A stretch of DNA of 64,000 nt, taken from positions 1 to 64,000 of the forward strand of contig JANQOZ010000049.1 in NCBI GenBank assembly GCA_028285525.1, read 5' to 3'. The translations under genes were made by a program, and so were the position numbers. Shown here one piece after another: positions 9,487 to 18,351 of this stretch. Numbering within the stretch: the stretch's first letter is position 1; each line of letters starts with the position of its first letter. The DNA comes from Lysobacterales bacterium. GTDB lineage: Bacteria > Pseudomonadota > Gammaproteobacteria > Xanthomonadales > SZUA-38. The notes under the pieces are model-generated. The model was not told the DNA's origin. It did no database searches and worked only from the letters and a program-made list of their open reading frames with translations.

Positions 9487-9600
9487 AGTCCCTTTCTCCA
9501 GAGTTCGTCCATTGCTCGTTCAGCCTGGCAACCAGACTGTGTCCTCACAACAGAAACGTAGCCGGGAAGAAAAACCCGACATCAGTGAAAGGGTTGAGTC

Positions 9601-9966
9601 TTACAGCCAGACGTCGTTCGGTGCCGTCAGTTTTCCTTCGACCGCACCCGTGTTGACCACGCCTCTCGGTTCAATCAGCAAAATCTGGCACTGTTCGGAG
9701 GCAACGGGCTTGTGCTCTACACCCTTGGGGACCACATACATTTCCCCCTCGGCCAGCGATACCCGCCCGTCTCGAAACTCGATGTCCAGCTTGCCGTCCA
9801 GAACCAGAAACACCTCGTCGGTGTCCGGGTGGCTGTGCCAGACAAACTCACCCTCCACCTTCGCCAACTTGAACTGGTAGTCGTTCATCTCCGCGATGAC
9901 TTTGGGTGACCAGAGATCGTCGAACCGGGAAAACTTGTCCTGAAAGTTGATGGGATTCAGATTCAT
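9601..9966 (-). CDS. Cupin-2 domain protein
   Basis: 121 residues. A single cupin barrel with motif 1 [13 protein letters not shown] (metal ligands H-x-H...E) and motif 2 [14 protein letters not shown], so all four expected metal ligands are present. Small single-domain cupins bind a metal or small ligand; some are enzymes, others sensors. The signal sequence is absent, so it should be cytosolic. There is no operon context (the gene stands alone between secreted-protein genes), so the specific role cannot be assigned. Confidence 0.88.
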   Translation of the reverse strand: MNLNPINFQDKFSRFDDLWSPKVIAEMNDYQFKLAKVEGEFVWHSHPDTDEVFLVLDGKLDIEFRDGRVSLAEGEMYVVPKGVEHKPVASEQCQILLIEPRGVVNTGAVEGKLTAPNDVWL

Positions 9967-10067
9967 GGAGCTTCAGACTATCGATCGGAATGTCTGCTTA
10001 TCTTGCCCGATACACAGCGGCGGTCTAGATACAACCGTGCACGCCGCTCGTCACTAACTGCCGCTAC

Positions 10068-10442
10068 TCAGGATTTCGGCTTCGAAATCGCAACGAGATG
10101 CCCGATAAATTGACTGACATCGACATGAGGGTGCGACAGACAGACCGCGCCGGTGACCGAACCACCATTCGGCTCCAGCTTTACCGACAGGGAAATTTCC
10201 AGCATGACCAGTGATTGGCTGCCCAACAGCTCGCGCTGAGCCGCCGCCCGCTCGCGCCTCGTGACCGCCAGATGACCCGCGGTCAAACCCTGACCCGCTG
10301 CCTCGGGCTCAAGCGTGCAAATCCAGTGCGCGCAGTTCATCGTCAGCGCTAGCAACTGATCCTGCAGCCGAACCAGCTGACCGCGATCGTTGATCATGTG
10401 CAGGATCTTGTGGACTTCGAGAAGATGGTCTTCGGGCGCCAT
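10068..10442 (-). CDS. Small protein of unknown function
   Basis: 124 residues from ATG 10442. No signal peptide or membrane helix. The N-terminal half is predicted helical (EDHLLEVHKILHMINDRGQL, later R-R-E-R-A-A-A-Q-R-E-L). The C-terminal half looks like beta strands (LVMLEISLSVKLEPNGGSV) ending in SHPHVDVSQFIGHLVAISKP. I do not recognise the family. It sits alone on the minus strand after a non-coding stretch. Composition and codon pattern look coding, but no functional inference is justified. Confidence 0.55.
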   Translation of the reverse strand: MAPEDHLLEVHKILHMINDRGQLVRLQDQLLALTMNCAHWICTLEPEAAGQGLTAGHLAVTRRERAAAQRELLGSQSLVMLEISLSVKLEPNGGSVTGAVCLSHPHVDVSQFIGHLVAISKPKS

Positions 10443-10819
10443 GACCCAAAGGTAGCTCGCCGGGTTCTCACTACCTGATAACGCTGAGCGAGGGCTAGTT
10501 CAAGCGCCTCGGTCGTCCGTGAAAACCACAGGAGGCTGAGTCACTAGTATTGTGGCCAAAGGAGTTGGCATGCCTGATATTCAAGTAGTAAGGCCCCGAG
10601 TCCTCAAAAATCGGGCATTGGCTGTCCTCAGCAATAACGACAATGAGGTTTCTGCCCTCGACTCGGCCTTTGATCTGGCAGTCTGGATCGTTGGTCCCAA
10701 TCTGACTAAAGTCCCCAGGACATCGACTCAACGAAACCTGCGCGCCCAATCCGCTAAAGCCCGAGTTGAGTCAAGCAAACCGGAATAGCTCGGGACTGCT
10801 CCTTGGATCCAGATTCGCG
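10443..10819. other. Intergenic stretch, no convincing gene
   Basis: 377 bp between two minus-strand unknown genes. Short open frames exist on both strands (10552-10788 plus from a GTG; 10495-10749 minus) and overlap one another. Neither shows a recognisable motif, signal peptide or well-placed ribosome binding site, so I leave both unannotated. It could be a decayed gene. Confidence 0.4.
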
Positions 10820-11515
10820 TTACTGATTCATCCCATAGCCACCCAGTACGGAGGATTCGTCTTCGCCATCGATAAACGTTTGCGACTCAAAGGACTTCGG
10901 CTTCCGCATGTTCTTAAGAGTGACTGAGTTTCGCTCCTCGTTGCAGAATTCGCTATCAACCCAGCGGGCAAAGGCTGCCGGCTGAGCCGCCGCCATGCTG
11001 GGCAAGTCTAAAATCGAGGGTTGTTGATCAGGCATGCGAGAGGACTTTACAAACTCCATCGTCATCTCTTTGCCCTCCGGACTCAGTGAATCGAGCAACG
11101 CATCGAATTCAGCAACATAAGTATCGTAGTAGGTGGTCTGAGCCGACTGCAGCTTTTCCGCCAAGGCGGCCACCTGAGGAGGTTCCGACCGGAGTTCCGT
11201 CTCGTGGAGGTCGCACGCCGCCTGGTTTGCGCCAATTGACGCTTTGGCGACCCGGAAAGCGATCTCGTCCCTATGCCCCGTAGTCGCTGACTGGAGGGCC
11301 TGCCAATCGGCGTCGCTGAGAGCGATCTCGCTTCGAGTGGGTCCCACATACATCATGTGATTTACGGCGGCACCAAGCATAACGGCCTCCGCTTTAGGCG
11401 ATTCCGACAGGGAGGCGTGTAGAAGCACGATTTCTTCCGTCGACTTATCTTGGCCGACAGCAAGGGCGGGAACGGCCAAACAGCATGAAAGGACTAGATG
11501 TCTTGCTACACGCAT
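10820..11515 (-). CDS. Secreted protein of unknown function
   Basis: 231 residues with a signal peptide (MRVARHLVLSCCLAVPALAV, then GQ). The mature part is largely helical and Ala/Glu-rich, with two Cys (CDLHETEL and E-F-C-N-E) that could form one disulfide in the periplasm. I do not recognise the family. The ATG at 11515 directly precedes the signal peptide. The upstream gap (11516-11685) separates it from the beta-helix gene pair, so it may have its own promoter. Confidence 0.6.
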   Translation of the reverse strand: MRVARHLVLSCCLAVPALAVGQDKSTEEIVLLHASLSESPKAEAVMLGAAVNHMMYVGPTRSEIALSDADWQALQSATTGHRDEIAFRVAKASIGANQAACDLHETELRSEPPQVAALAEKLQSAQTTYYDTYVAEFDALLDSLSPEGKEMTMEFVKSSRMPDQQPSILDLPSMAAAQPAAFARWVDSEFCNEERNSVTLKNMRKPKSFESQTFIDGEDESSVLGGYGMNQ

Positions 11516-11685
11516 CGCGATTACCTCATCGGCTCAAGGGACCATAGCCAGGGAAACACCCAACACGGCTACTGCTTTAGTGTTACACAACGCGATCTGA
11601 TCAGCGTAGGCCCTAAAGAGTCGTTTTTCTCGACTTGAAACGCTATGTTTTGGCGAAGATTCCGAAGAATCAAGCGGGTCACTTT

Positions 11686-13071
11686 TCAAAGGTCGACGCA
11701 GCCTACTTGGTCCGTAAACGCTAGACGAGTCAACGGAACCTCACCCTCCCCGAGCGTCGGATCATCAGATTGATATTGTAGAACCGCCGACGTACAGGAT
11801 TTGAAGAGTACCGAAAGCGTGCCCCATGCTTGGGGCTGCTGCCCTTTTGGCGGGCCAAATTCAGTTAACTGTCCACCCACGTTGGTGAATGCGGCGCCAG
11901 AGAAAAGCCCATCTTCCCGAAGCTCCCCCGTTGCCAGGATAGATACGGCATTGCCAGCCCGATCAAAGGTGTTCCAGATGACAAGCGTATTGGCGTCATT
12001 TTCCAGTACCGTCACGTAGTGGCCATCAGATGCAGGGTCATAGAAAACACCGCTGGCTCCGCCCTGCAGCAGCGCCAAAGGACGCGTCTCAACAGCACCG
12101 CGATCGCAGACGAGCGGAATGGGGTTTCGACCTAGCGATCGACGTCTGGAAAGTGCATCGAACTCCGGACAAGCACGGAAAGCGCCGTCAACCGATGGCA
12201 CCAACGGCTCGTGCGCAAGCAGATCAACGCCGAGCTGTCTTCTCGCGATCAAGTTCGCAGCGTAGTCGCGAACGATGTCATCCATGCCGTTTGGCGCGCA
12301 GGTGTTATCGGTAAAGGTGTTTTGGCCTGCGCTGGTCACCTGCCCGTCCCCGGAACACTCGGTGTCCACAAATATGCTGTTGGCGATAGTGGTGATTGCG
12401 TGAGCATCCGTGATGAATGGTCCGGAATCGACAAAAGTTGCGTGATTGAGATCCAGCACACCACTTTCGTTAACAACCGCCCTCCTGAGAGAGTTCACAA
12501 ACTGAACGTTCTCAAGGTACGCGGTGCCCTGGTTGTTGAGCATTCCCTCTAACCCAGTTATGCCGCTGAACACAAAACTGGATCGATCGATGGAAAGGTG
12601 GCCGTAATTCCTGATCAGCGGTTCCGGCACAACCACATTGAGGACCCCAAAGAACTTTGCCGTAGAAACCGCCCGGCCAATCGACTTGAGAAATACGACT
12701 TGCTCTAATATGAGCGAACCATAGTTAACAAAGAACCCTTCGGCAGTATTTGCCAGAACCCGGACCTCGACAAACGCCACCTGGGAAACGCTAAGGCGTC
12801 CAGATTCTGTGATCTCGAACGCAATGCCACGGGAAAAGTTTGCCGCGTTCCCGATGATCTCGATCTCGTCAGCCACGGCTTGAAGTACACCCACATCTTC
12901 AAATTCAAACGAGCCGCCCTGCAGAATGATCTTGTCGGGCTCACCGTTTTGGCTTGCTGCCTCGAATGCACTCAAAAACCCACGAGTATCTCCGGCCTGA
13001 ACATCAAAGGTCTCCGCACTCGTGCTGGTGCTGATCACCAGGACGACAAGCCATTGAATGAGCGATTTCAT
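11686..13071 (-). CDS. Secreted beta-helix protein, second of a coupled pair
   Basis: 461 residues starting at ATG 13071 (MKSLIQWLVVLVISTSTSAE, signal peptide). The start overlaps the stop of the upstream paralogue (ATGA, 13068-13071), which fixes this start over a further-upstream codon. Residues 20-290 carry irregular repeats typical of right-handed parallel beta-helices (VNYGSLILEQVVF, IRNYGHLSIDRSSF, NQGTAYLENVQF). The C-terminal 120 residues carry the F-Y-D-P-x-x-D-G-H-Y domain shared with its partner, here with LVIWNTFDRAG. Probably exported and surface-exposed. No catalytic residues recognised. Confidence 0.75.
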   Translation of the reverse strand: MKSLIQWLVVLVISTSTSAETFDVQAGDTRGFLSAFEAASQNGEPDKIILQGGSFEFEDVGVLQAVADEIEIIGNAANFSRGIAFEITESGRLSVSQVAFVEVRVLANTAEGFFVNYGSLILEQVVFLKSIGRAVSTAKFFGVLNVVVPEPLIRNYGHLSIDRSSFVFSGITGLEGMLNNQGTAYLENVQFVNSLRRAVVNESGVLDLNHATFVDSGPFITDAHAITTIANSIFVDTECSGDGQVTSAGQNTFTDNTCAPNGMDDIVRDYAANLIARRQLGVDLLAHEPLVPSVDGAFRACPEFDALSRRRSLGRNPIPLVCDRGAVETRPLALLQGGASGVFYDPASDGHYVTVLENDANTLVIWNTFDRAGNAVSILATGELREDGLFSGAAFTNVGGQLTEFGPPKGQQPQAWGTLSVLFKSCTSAVLQYQSDDPTLGEGEVPLTRLAFTDQVGCVDL

Positions 13072-14519
13072 CCGGTGAACAGCCTTTCGCTGCACCCAAG
13101 GGATGAATTGAACGCCAGCCGCTTAATCGAAAACTGCCCTGCCCCAAATTCGGGCAGATCCGAGTCATAGACCACAAAGCCGCCCTCACAGGTGCGGAAC
13201 TCGATACGAAGGGTCCCCCAGCGTTCGGCTTCCTGGCCCACCGGCGGTCGGCCTGGTTGCAGGCGGCCACCGACTGTAATGAACGCCTCACCAATAAATG
13301 ATCCTCCATTACTCAGTTCGCCGGTTGCGATAACCCAGCGAGGCGCGCCCGTCTTGTCAAAGGTGCTCCAGGTAACCAGCGTATTCACTGGGTTGACCAC
13401 CACGGAAACGTAGTGACCATCGTTGTCCGGATCAAAGAAGAGACCCGTTGCCCCCTGACCACTGCTCACCGCAGACATATTCTCAAAGACTTCGATCGCG
13501 CCACGGTCGTACTCGATAATGCCGTCAACGTTGCCGTCGCTAGGTCTTATGCCTTGCACCCCGAGGGCAAACGCAGGATCCGCCGAGTCAACCGAAACTC
13601 CCGCAGCAGGAGGGTAGTGAAAAAGCATCCTGCGCCCAAGATAGAACCTCTCAAACGATGGGAATCGTGGTCTCACGCTTTGAAAATCGTTGCTGCCCGC
13701 CAGACGACACGTGGCGTCGGTGAGGCTATTATGACCCAGCGAAAATAATGCGCCGACGCCTGAGCATACGTCTGCGCCCGACCAGACGATCAGGCTGTTT
13801 CCAAACCGGGTCCTCCCCCCGCGACCCGTAGCAATTGCCGCAATTTCTGAACTCGCCAGCAGGCTTGCCCCATACCCTGCAATGGTCGTATTAAGCAACG
13901 TCAGATTTCCGGTGTTTCGAATCGCAGCAAACGACTCTTGAAACTCACGATAAGCAATGTGTGTGACGTTGATCTCAGCCGCGCCGCGGTTATCGAGAAA
14001 CGGACCGGACAACGGCCCGAAATCGTCAAACGCCACGTCGTCGATGGCGACCGAGCCTTCGTTGAGGACAAAGGCCGCGGCGGATTCCTCGGGGACGCGC
14101 TCGATCTCAATATCAGAGATGATCGACTCGCCCCGATTGGTAATCAGCCCGCTCGATTCGCTGGCCGACCAGAAGTCCCGAAACCTGACCCCCGAGATCG
14201 TCAATCCTCCTGATTCGGCAATTTCGAAAAGAGGAACTGGCCCACCGGAGTCGCCGCTGAGAAGAGCGGAGGAAGTGAATATTTCGATAGGCCGGCGGAT
14301 CGGCGGCAGGCGATCGTTCTTGCCGAACGTATACCGCCCTCCCGTGCGTAGCTCAATTCGGGGCGGACCCTCCCCAGCATTCGCGGCCTCAATGGCCGCG
14401 ACAAAGGCCGAAATATCGCCACTTCTGATGAACGCTCGTTCCTCCTCCGTAGCCGAAATGAGAGGAGCAAACAGCGCCACCGAGACTGCAAACGCAAATT
14501 TCCGAAGCTTGCTGGACAT
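13068..14519 (-). CDS. Secreted beta-helix protein, first of a coupled pair
   Basis: 483 residues with a signal peptide (MSSKLRKFAFAVSVALFAPL, then ISA). It is a paralogue of the following gene: both have the opening block on being placed in a 'F-V/L-x-A-x-E-A-A' context, beta-helix repeats (ITNRGESIISDIEIE, LNEGSVAIDDVAFDDF, RNTGNLTLLNTTI) and a C-terminal F-F-D-P-D-N-D-G-H-Y domain with LVTWSTFDKTGAPRWVIATG and W-G-T-L-R-I-E-F-R-T-C. Tandem duplication followed by divergence is the simplest origin. Stop overlaps the start of the next gene by 4 bp, so they are co-translated. Role unknown; likely an extracellular adhesin-like or binding protein. Confidence 0.78.
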   Translation of the reverse strand: MSSKLRKFAFAVSVALFAPLISATEEERAFIRSGDISAFVAAIEAANAGEGPPRIELRTGGRYTFGKNDRLPPIRRPIEIFTSSALLSGDSGGPVPLFEIAESGGLTISGVRFRDFWSASESSGLITNRGESIISDIEIERVPEESAAAFVLNEGSVAIDDVAFDDFGPLSGPFLDNRGAAEINVTHIAYREFQESFAAIRNTGNLTLLNTTIAGYGASLLASSEIAAIATGRGGRTRFGNSLIVWSGADVCSGVGALFSLGHNSLTDATCRLAGSNDFQSVRPRFPSFERFYLGRRMLFHYPPAAGVSVDSADPAFALGVQGIRPSDGNVDGIIEYDRGAIEVFENMSAVSSGQGATGLFFDPDNDGHYVSVVVNPVNTLVTWSTFDKTGAPRWVIATGELSNGGSFIGEAFITVGGRLQPGRPPVGQEAERWGTLRIEFRTCEGGFVVYDSDLPEFGAGQFSIKRLAFNSSLGCSERLFTG

Positions 14520-14658
14520 AACGTAAACCGATACTGACCGAAATCACGATGGTCAGCCAGTCGATATTGCCGATCTTATGCGACGCTAAAGGTAGGCAGA
14601 ACGTCACAGGATATGAGCCTCAGTTCCAATCGCTTTGGAACTCTGCGAACATCTCGAG

Positions 14659-15075
14659 ATGATTGCATATCTCACCATCGGGGCTGACGACCTGTCCCTT
14701 GCAAAGCGTTTCTACTCAGCGTTTCTGCCGGCCATCGGCTATCAGGTGGAAGAGCATCCTGAAGGCCTTGCCTACACGCTACCGGAGCCAGGGGATCGAT
14801 TTACGGCACAACCGGAGCTTTACATTGTGCCTACGTTTGACGGCGGCCCGGCGTCCGCGGGAAACGGCGCAATGATAGCGTTCAGAGCAAGAAGCCAGGC
14901 GCAGGTGCGTGACATGCACGCCGCCGCTTTGGACGCCGGTGGATCAGACGAAGGAGCGCCGGGTTTTCGCGATCGTTACGGACCAAAATTTTATGTGGGC
15001 TATCTGCGAGATCCTCAGGGAAATAAGATTGCGCTCTTCTCCGATGATCCCGACGAGCCAGGGCGGGATGGGTAG
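14659..15075 (+). CDS. VOC (glyoxalase/bleomycin resistance) family protein
   Basis: 138 residues from ATG 14659 (MIAYLTIGADDLSLAKRFYS), where the VOC fold starts; the frame is open 8 codons further upstream. The pattern is one VOC module: first beta strand plus A-K-R-F-Y-S-A-F-L, then G-P-K-F-Y-V-G-Y-L-R-D-P-Q-G-N-K-I-A-L. The D-P-x-G-N-x-I motif at the end is diagnostic. Members include lyases, dioxygenases and antibiotic-binding proteins, and sequence does not separate them here. Divergent from the beta-helix pair. Confidence 0.88.
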   Translation: MIAYLTIGADDLSLAKRFYSAFLPAIGYQVEEHPEGLAYTLPEPGDRFTAQPELYIVPTFDGGPASAGNGAMIAFRARSQAQVRDMHAAALDAGGSDEGAPGFRDRYGPKFYVGYLRDPQGNKIALFSDDPDEPGRDG

Positions 15076-15098
15076 CCTGCGATGACGCTCGTCCTGTT

Positions 15099-15596
15099 CT
15101 AACGAAGCGAGCCGTTTCTTTCGGTCAGTGCGTGGAAGACCTCCGCGAGCCGCTTCTCGACGGTCGGGGCTCTCTTGGCGCCCGCTACAAAAAAGGCCAG
15201 GGCCCGCTGTTTACCGGGTGTTAACGCTTCCCACAGCCGAGACGCTTCGGCGTTTTCATCAAGCGCCTTGACCAGCGCTTGAGGAACGTCAACATGATCC
15301 TGATCGGCGATTCGAAATCGGACGTTAACGCGGTCTCCAAGCTGAAGACCGGCATCTTTTAGCAACGTCGGCGAAACAATGAGATAGCGTCGCCCATCAC
15401 CTGTCGGCATAAACGCGCTCGCAATCGGTATTTCGGCGATTTCCCCATCTACTCGCAAGCGTGGAAACTCATCAAAAGGGAGTTCTGACTCTAGCTCAGG
15501 TGGCATAAACACCACCCGGTACCAGACCTTCCTGGCTTTGCCGACGCCAAACTTTGCAATTTCTGATTCAAACTCGTGAGTGAAGTAACTATCCAC
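15099..15596 (-). CDS. DUF1905/YdeI-like protein
   Basis: 165 residues with a GTG start. Residues 20-100 match a DUF1905-like beta barrel (W-Y-R-V-x-F-M-P, V-D-G-E-I-A-E-I-P-I, DGRRYLIVSPTLLKDAGLQL, GDRVNVRFRI). Residues 108-160 match the helical YdeI/OmpD-associated tail (VPQALVKALDENAEASRLWE, L-T-P-G-K-Q-R-A-L). Some family members are described as bacteriocin-protection proteins, but the biochemical role is poorly known. The stop of the upstream secreted gene lies 15 bp away, suggesting one operon. Converges with the VOC gene. Confidence 0.82.
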   Translation of the reverse strand: MDSYFTHEFESEIAKFGVGKARKVWYRVVFMPPELESELPFDEFPRLRVDGEIAEIPIASAFMPTGDGRRYLIVSPTLLKDAGLQLGDRVNVRFRIADQDHVDVPQALVKALDENAEASRLWEALTPGKQRALAFFVAGAKRAPTVEKRLAEVFHALTERNGSLR

Positions 15597-15611
15597 GTTT
15601 AGAAACCACAG

Positions 15612-16856
15612 TCAGTCAGCAGTTGTCATTTGGCCGCCAGAGGGTTGCTCGGTTCTCCGCTCCTGAATCAGCGTGCGGCGCAACAGCTTGCCGTCTCTCA
15701 TGTACTGCGTCGCGCGCAGGCGCTCGTCCAAGTTGTTAGGGTTTTGACTGATGATTTCTGATACGGAGATGCCCGATCCGTCGTTGAAGTTCATCGTAAA
15801 AGCGTATGTCAGGCCACTGTCATCCAGGTCCAGGTCTTTTGACCAGCCTTCCAGCCGATTATTGAAAAAGTGGAGGCGGTCAACGTTCCATTTGCCATAG
15901 CTTTCAATCACCTGCTCATTGCTCTCGCCAGGACGATAGATGTTAAGCTGGTGGAAGTCATATTCGTGTCCGTCAGGCAGAAAGGTCGCGACAATTTTGG
16001 TGGGAAACGTTTCCAGGACCTTCCCCTCCGGATCAACCCGGGTGAACGTACCCTCCCACGTTCCTTCCATTCCGCCGCTCGCCGGCATTCTCCTCATCAG
16101 CTGTTCTTTTGAAATGCGATCGCCGTTCGCCATCTGTGGCTCGTCCGACAGGCGATCAAATCTCAGCCAGGAAAACCCGTCGATCTCGCCGCGGATCGAT
16201 CCGTCAGAGATCATCATTGACCGATCTCGATAGAGGAGCTGATGCCGGGTCAGAATCATGTCAAACTCAGCGTAGACCGGCCCGCTGACAGGATGTTCGT
16301 ATTTGCACGCCTGCGGGCGCATTCCGCCCTTGAACCGCTTGAGGTCAGCCTCCCACTGGAAGTAAAGATCGCAGCCGCGGGCTAAAGTGAAGTCTTTTGC
16401 CTTGAGCGCGGCCGCCGCTGAAGCGTCCATCAAAGGACGGTCGTAAGTCAGCTCCGCGGCGAAGAAGTGCTGAATGACATGCACCTCCTGGGATTCCTCC
16501 AGCCACTCAAAGGTCATAATTCGCTGGCGGTGGGCCAGCGTCGGCGCGTCAGATTTGATTTCCTGGAGAAACAGGGCCGTGTCGCCGAGCTCCGATCCCT
16601 CCAGCCGATGGACTCTCATGTCCCGACTCAGGCGTACCAGCTCCGGAAACTCCGGCACCAGGCGATCTTGATGCAGCAAGACTTGCCGTTCATTGGAGAA
16701 CGAGCCAACCCAGAATCTAATAAATCGCTCGAGCGACTCTTCTGACGTTTCAGCAGCGCTCGGATTCGCTTCCTGAGCATACGCTGTCGGCCCGAATGCA
16801 GCCGCAACTGAAAAGACTAGGACAAGAACCCAGGCGGAAAAGGTTTCGGTTTTCAT
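15612..16856 (-). CDS. Secreted CpcT/CpeT-like protein with C-terminal lipocalin-like domain
   Basis: 414 residues with a signal peptide (MKTETFSAWVLVLVFSVAAA ... AYAQ). Residues 42-235 resemble the CpcT/CpeT chromophore-lyase family: L-E-R-F-I-R-F-W-V-G-S-F-S-N-E-R-Q near the start, H-R-Q-R-I-M-T-F, G-C-D-L-Y-F, then R-D-R-S-M-M-I-S-D-G-S-I-R-G. The remaining 150 residues (GTWEGTFTRVDPEGKVLETF, W-N-V-D-R-L-H-F, LTYAFTMNF) resemble DUF3598-type lipocalin-like barrels. Both families are best known from phycobilin handling in cyanobacteria, but this organism shows no sign of phycobiliproteins, so a general lipid- or tetrapyrrole-binding role is more plausible. The domain call is from pattern memory. 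Confidence 0.6.
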   Translation of the reverse strand: MKTETFSAWVLVLVFSVAAAFGPTAYAQEANPSAAETSEESLERFIRFWVGSFSNERQVLLHQDRLVPEFPELVRLSRDMRVHRLEGSELGDTALFLQEIKSDAPTLAHRQRIMTFEWLEESQEVHVIQHFFAAELTYDRPLMDASAAAALKAKDFTLARGCDLYFQWEADLKRFKGGMRPQACKYEHPVSGPVYAEFDMILTRHQLLYRDRSMMISDGSIRGEIDGFSWLRFDRLSDEPQMANGDRISKEQLMRRMPASGGMEGTWEGTFTRVDPEGKVLETFPTKIVATFLPDGHEYDFHQLNIYRPGESNEQVIESYGKWNVDRLHFFNNRLEGWSKDLDLDDSGLTYAFTMNFNDGSGISVSEIISQNPNNLDERLRATQYMRDGKLLRRTLIQERRTEQPSGGQMTTAD

Positions 16857-17044
16857 CGTTAATTCGCCCTGTTTTTTCCGGCAAGCCGGGTGACCGATGA
16901 TTTATTGATTGCACGACTCCATCCTACGACGGAGTTGTCGCAGTTAGAACTTCTGTCGCGCATTTTATCTTGACATAAAGATATCTTTGCTCGACTGTGG
17001 CCGCCCAGAAGCAGCAAAAAAGTCGGAGAAAAGTCGTCGTGAGA

Positions 17045-18349
17045 ATGTGGTTCAAGCGACTAGCCATCACGGTTGTCGGTTTATTTGGACTTTTGATGCT
17101 AACGGGCGTTGGTTTCTGGGTAACCACTAAACCCGTTTCGCCAGCCGTCCCGGCGGACGGAGTGATTCGCTTTGAAATTGACGACGGTTCAACCCTGGTC
17201 GCTAATTTTGCCACGCTTGAGGTTCCCGAAAACCGGAAAATGCCAGGGAGTCGGTCGATCTCTATTGCCTATCTGAGGGTAAAGGGTGATGTGGATGGCT
17301 CCGCTCCACCCATGTTTCTGCTGGCCGGAGGCCCCGGCGGCTCATATACAGAGATCATGAACGGTGGCGGGATCACGGAGGCCATACCCGTGGCCTATAT
17401 CAACACCATGCGCAAATTTGGCGACGTCATCATCCCGGATCTCAGGGGTACACATTACTCGCAGCCGGACTACCTGTGTGATGGGAGTGTCGGCTCCCAC
17501 CTGGCTCTGACATTGATGAAATATCACGCCGACCGAATCGATCGGGCGATTGTCTACGGTGTTGAGGGGTATGACCACACTTACGACAACCCTGCGGCGG
17601 TGCGCGACACCGCGATTAAGATAAGCGAGATGGCGTCTGGCGTTTGGAAAGCAGCGGGCCGAGAGGGCGATCCCTTGCTGGCCTTACAAAACGAAGCTGC
17701 TACCAGTTCTAAAGGTGGCGACAACTTATCCAAGCTTTTGCCATTCGAACTCGCGTTGTTCGGCATGACGGGCCAAGGCTTCAGCCTGTATAAACGCGCG
17801 ACCATGACAAGCTGGCCAAACTACGTTGCCAAATTGGTCGACGGGGGACTGTCAGGACAAGCGTTCTTCTTTCGGAACGCCGGCGGGTTGTTGCTTGCAC
17901 CGCGCGGTTGGTCTGGTGCAGCGGTTGGATTATTCGACTGTGCGTCAGGATTGTCCAAGGATCGCCGCGAGGCGATGACCGAAGCGAGTTCGCCACTATT
18001 CAATCGTATGAGCTTCACCTATTACGATTCGATATGTGCCGGCTGGAATGTTCCTGAATTGCCAGACAGTTTTCGTGAAGCCTCGCTTGTCACGGTGCCA
18101 ACACTATTTGTACAGGGCGACTTAGATTTCGCGACGCCCTTTTCCAACGCCACCGAGACCATGATCAATTTCCCCGAGAGCCATTTGGTGGTGGTTGGCA
18201 ACGGCTCACACTCAGCGTTTTTTGAGGCGCTGACGGAAACCGAAGAAATGCCGCAAGTGGTGACAGCCTGGATGAATGGGAAAGCCCCCGCTACGAGTCG
18301 AATTGATCTGCCCGCCGTTTTTTTCGATTCGGTTGTTGCAAAGGATTAA
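17045..18349 (+). CDS. Alpha/beta hydrolase with apparent internal deletion
   Basis: 434 residues from ATG 17045 (MWFKRLAITVVGLFGLLMLT, membrane anchor or signal); a GTG at 16997 is an alternative. It resembles the tripeptidyl/prolyl aminopeptidase-like hydrolases: oxyanion loop A-G-G-P-G-G-S, then D-L-R-G-T-H-Y-S-Q-P, G-S-V-G-S-H-L-A-L for the nucleophile elbow, V-Y-G-V-E-G-Y-D-H-T, a late Asp (FVQGDLDFATPFSNA) and His (VVVGNGSHSAF). In relatives the D-x-R-G-x-G-x-S strand and the nucleophile elbow are separated by roughly 80-100 residues; here about 5 residues separate them, so a helical block is missing without loss of frame. The catalytic triad is kept. Followed 2 bp later by the dehydratase gene. 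Confidence 0.8.
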   Translation: MWFKRLAITVVGLFGLLMLTGVGFWVTTKPVSPAVPADGVIRFEIDDGSTLVANFATLEVPENRKMPGSRSISIAYLRVKGDVDGSAPPMFLLAGGPGGSYTEIMNGGGITEAIPVAYINTMRKFGDVIIPDLRGTHYSQPDYLCDGSVGSHLALTLMKYHADRIDRAIVYGVEGYDHTYDNPAAVRDTAIKISEMASGVWKAAGREGDPLLALQNEAATSSKGGDNLSKLLPFELALFGMTGQGFSLYKRATMTSWPNYVAKLVDGGLSGQAFFFRNAGGLLLAPRGWSGAAVGLFDCASGLSKDRREAMTEASSPLFNRMSFTYYDSICAGWNVPELPDSFREASLVTVPTLFVQGDLDFATPFSNATETMINFPESHLVVVGNGSHSAFFEALTETEEMPQVVTAWMNGKAPATSRIDLPAVFFDSVVAKD

Positions 18350-18351
18350 GC

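Noticed and set aside
10495-10788. Overlapping short frames on both strands
   Set aside because: No motif, no clear ribosome binding site, and they exclude one another.
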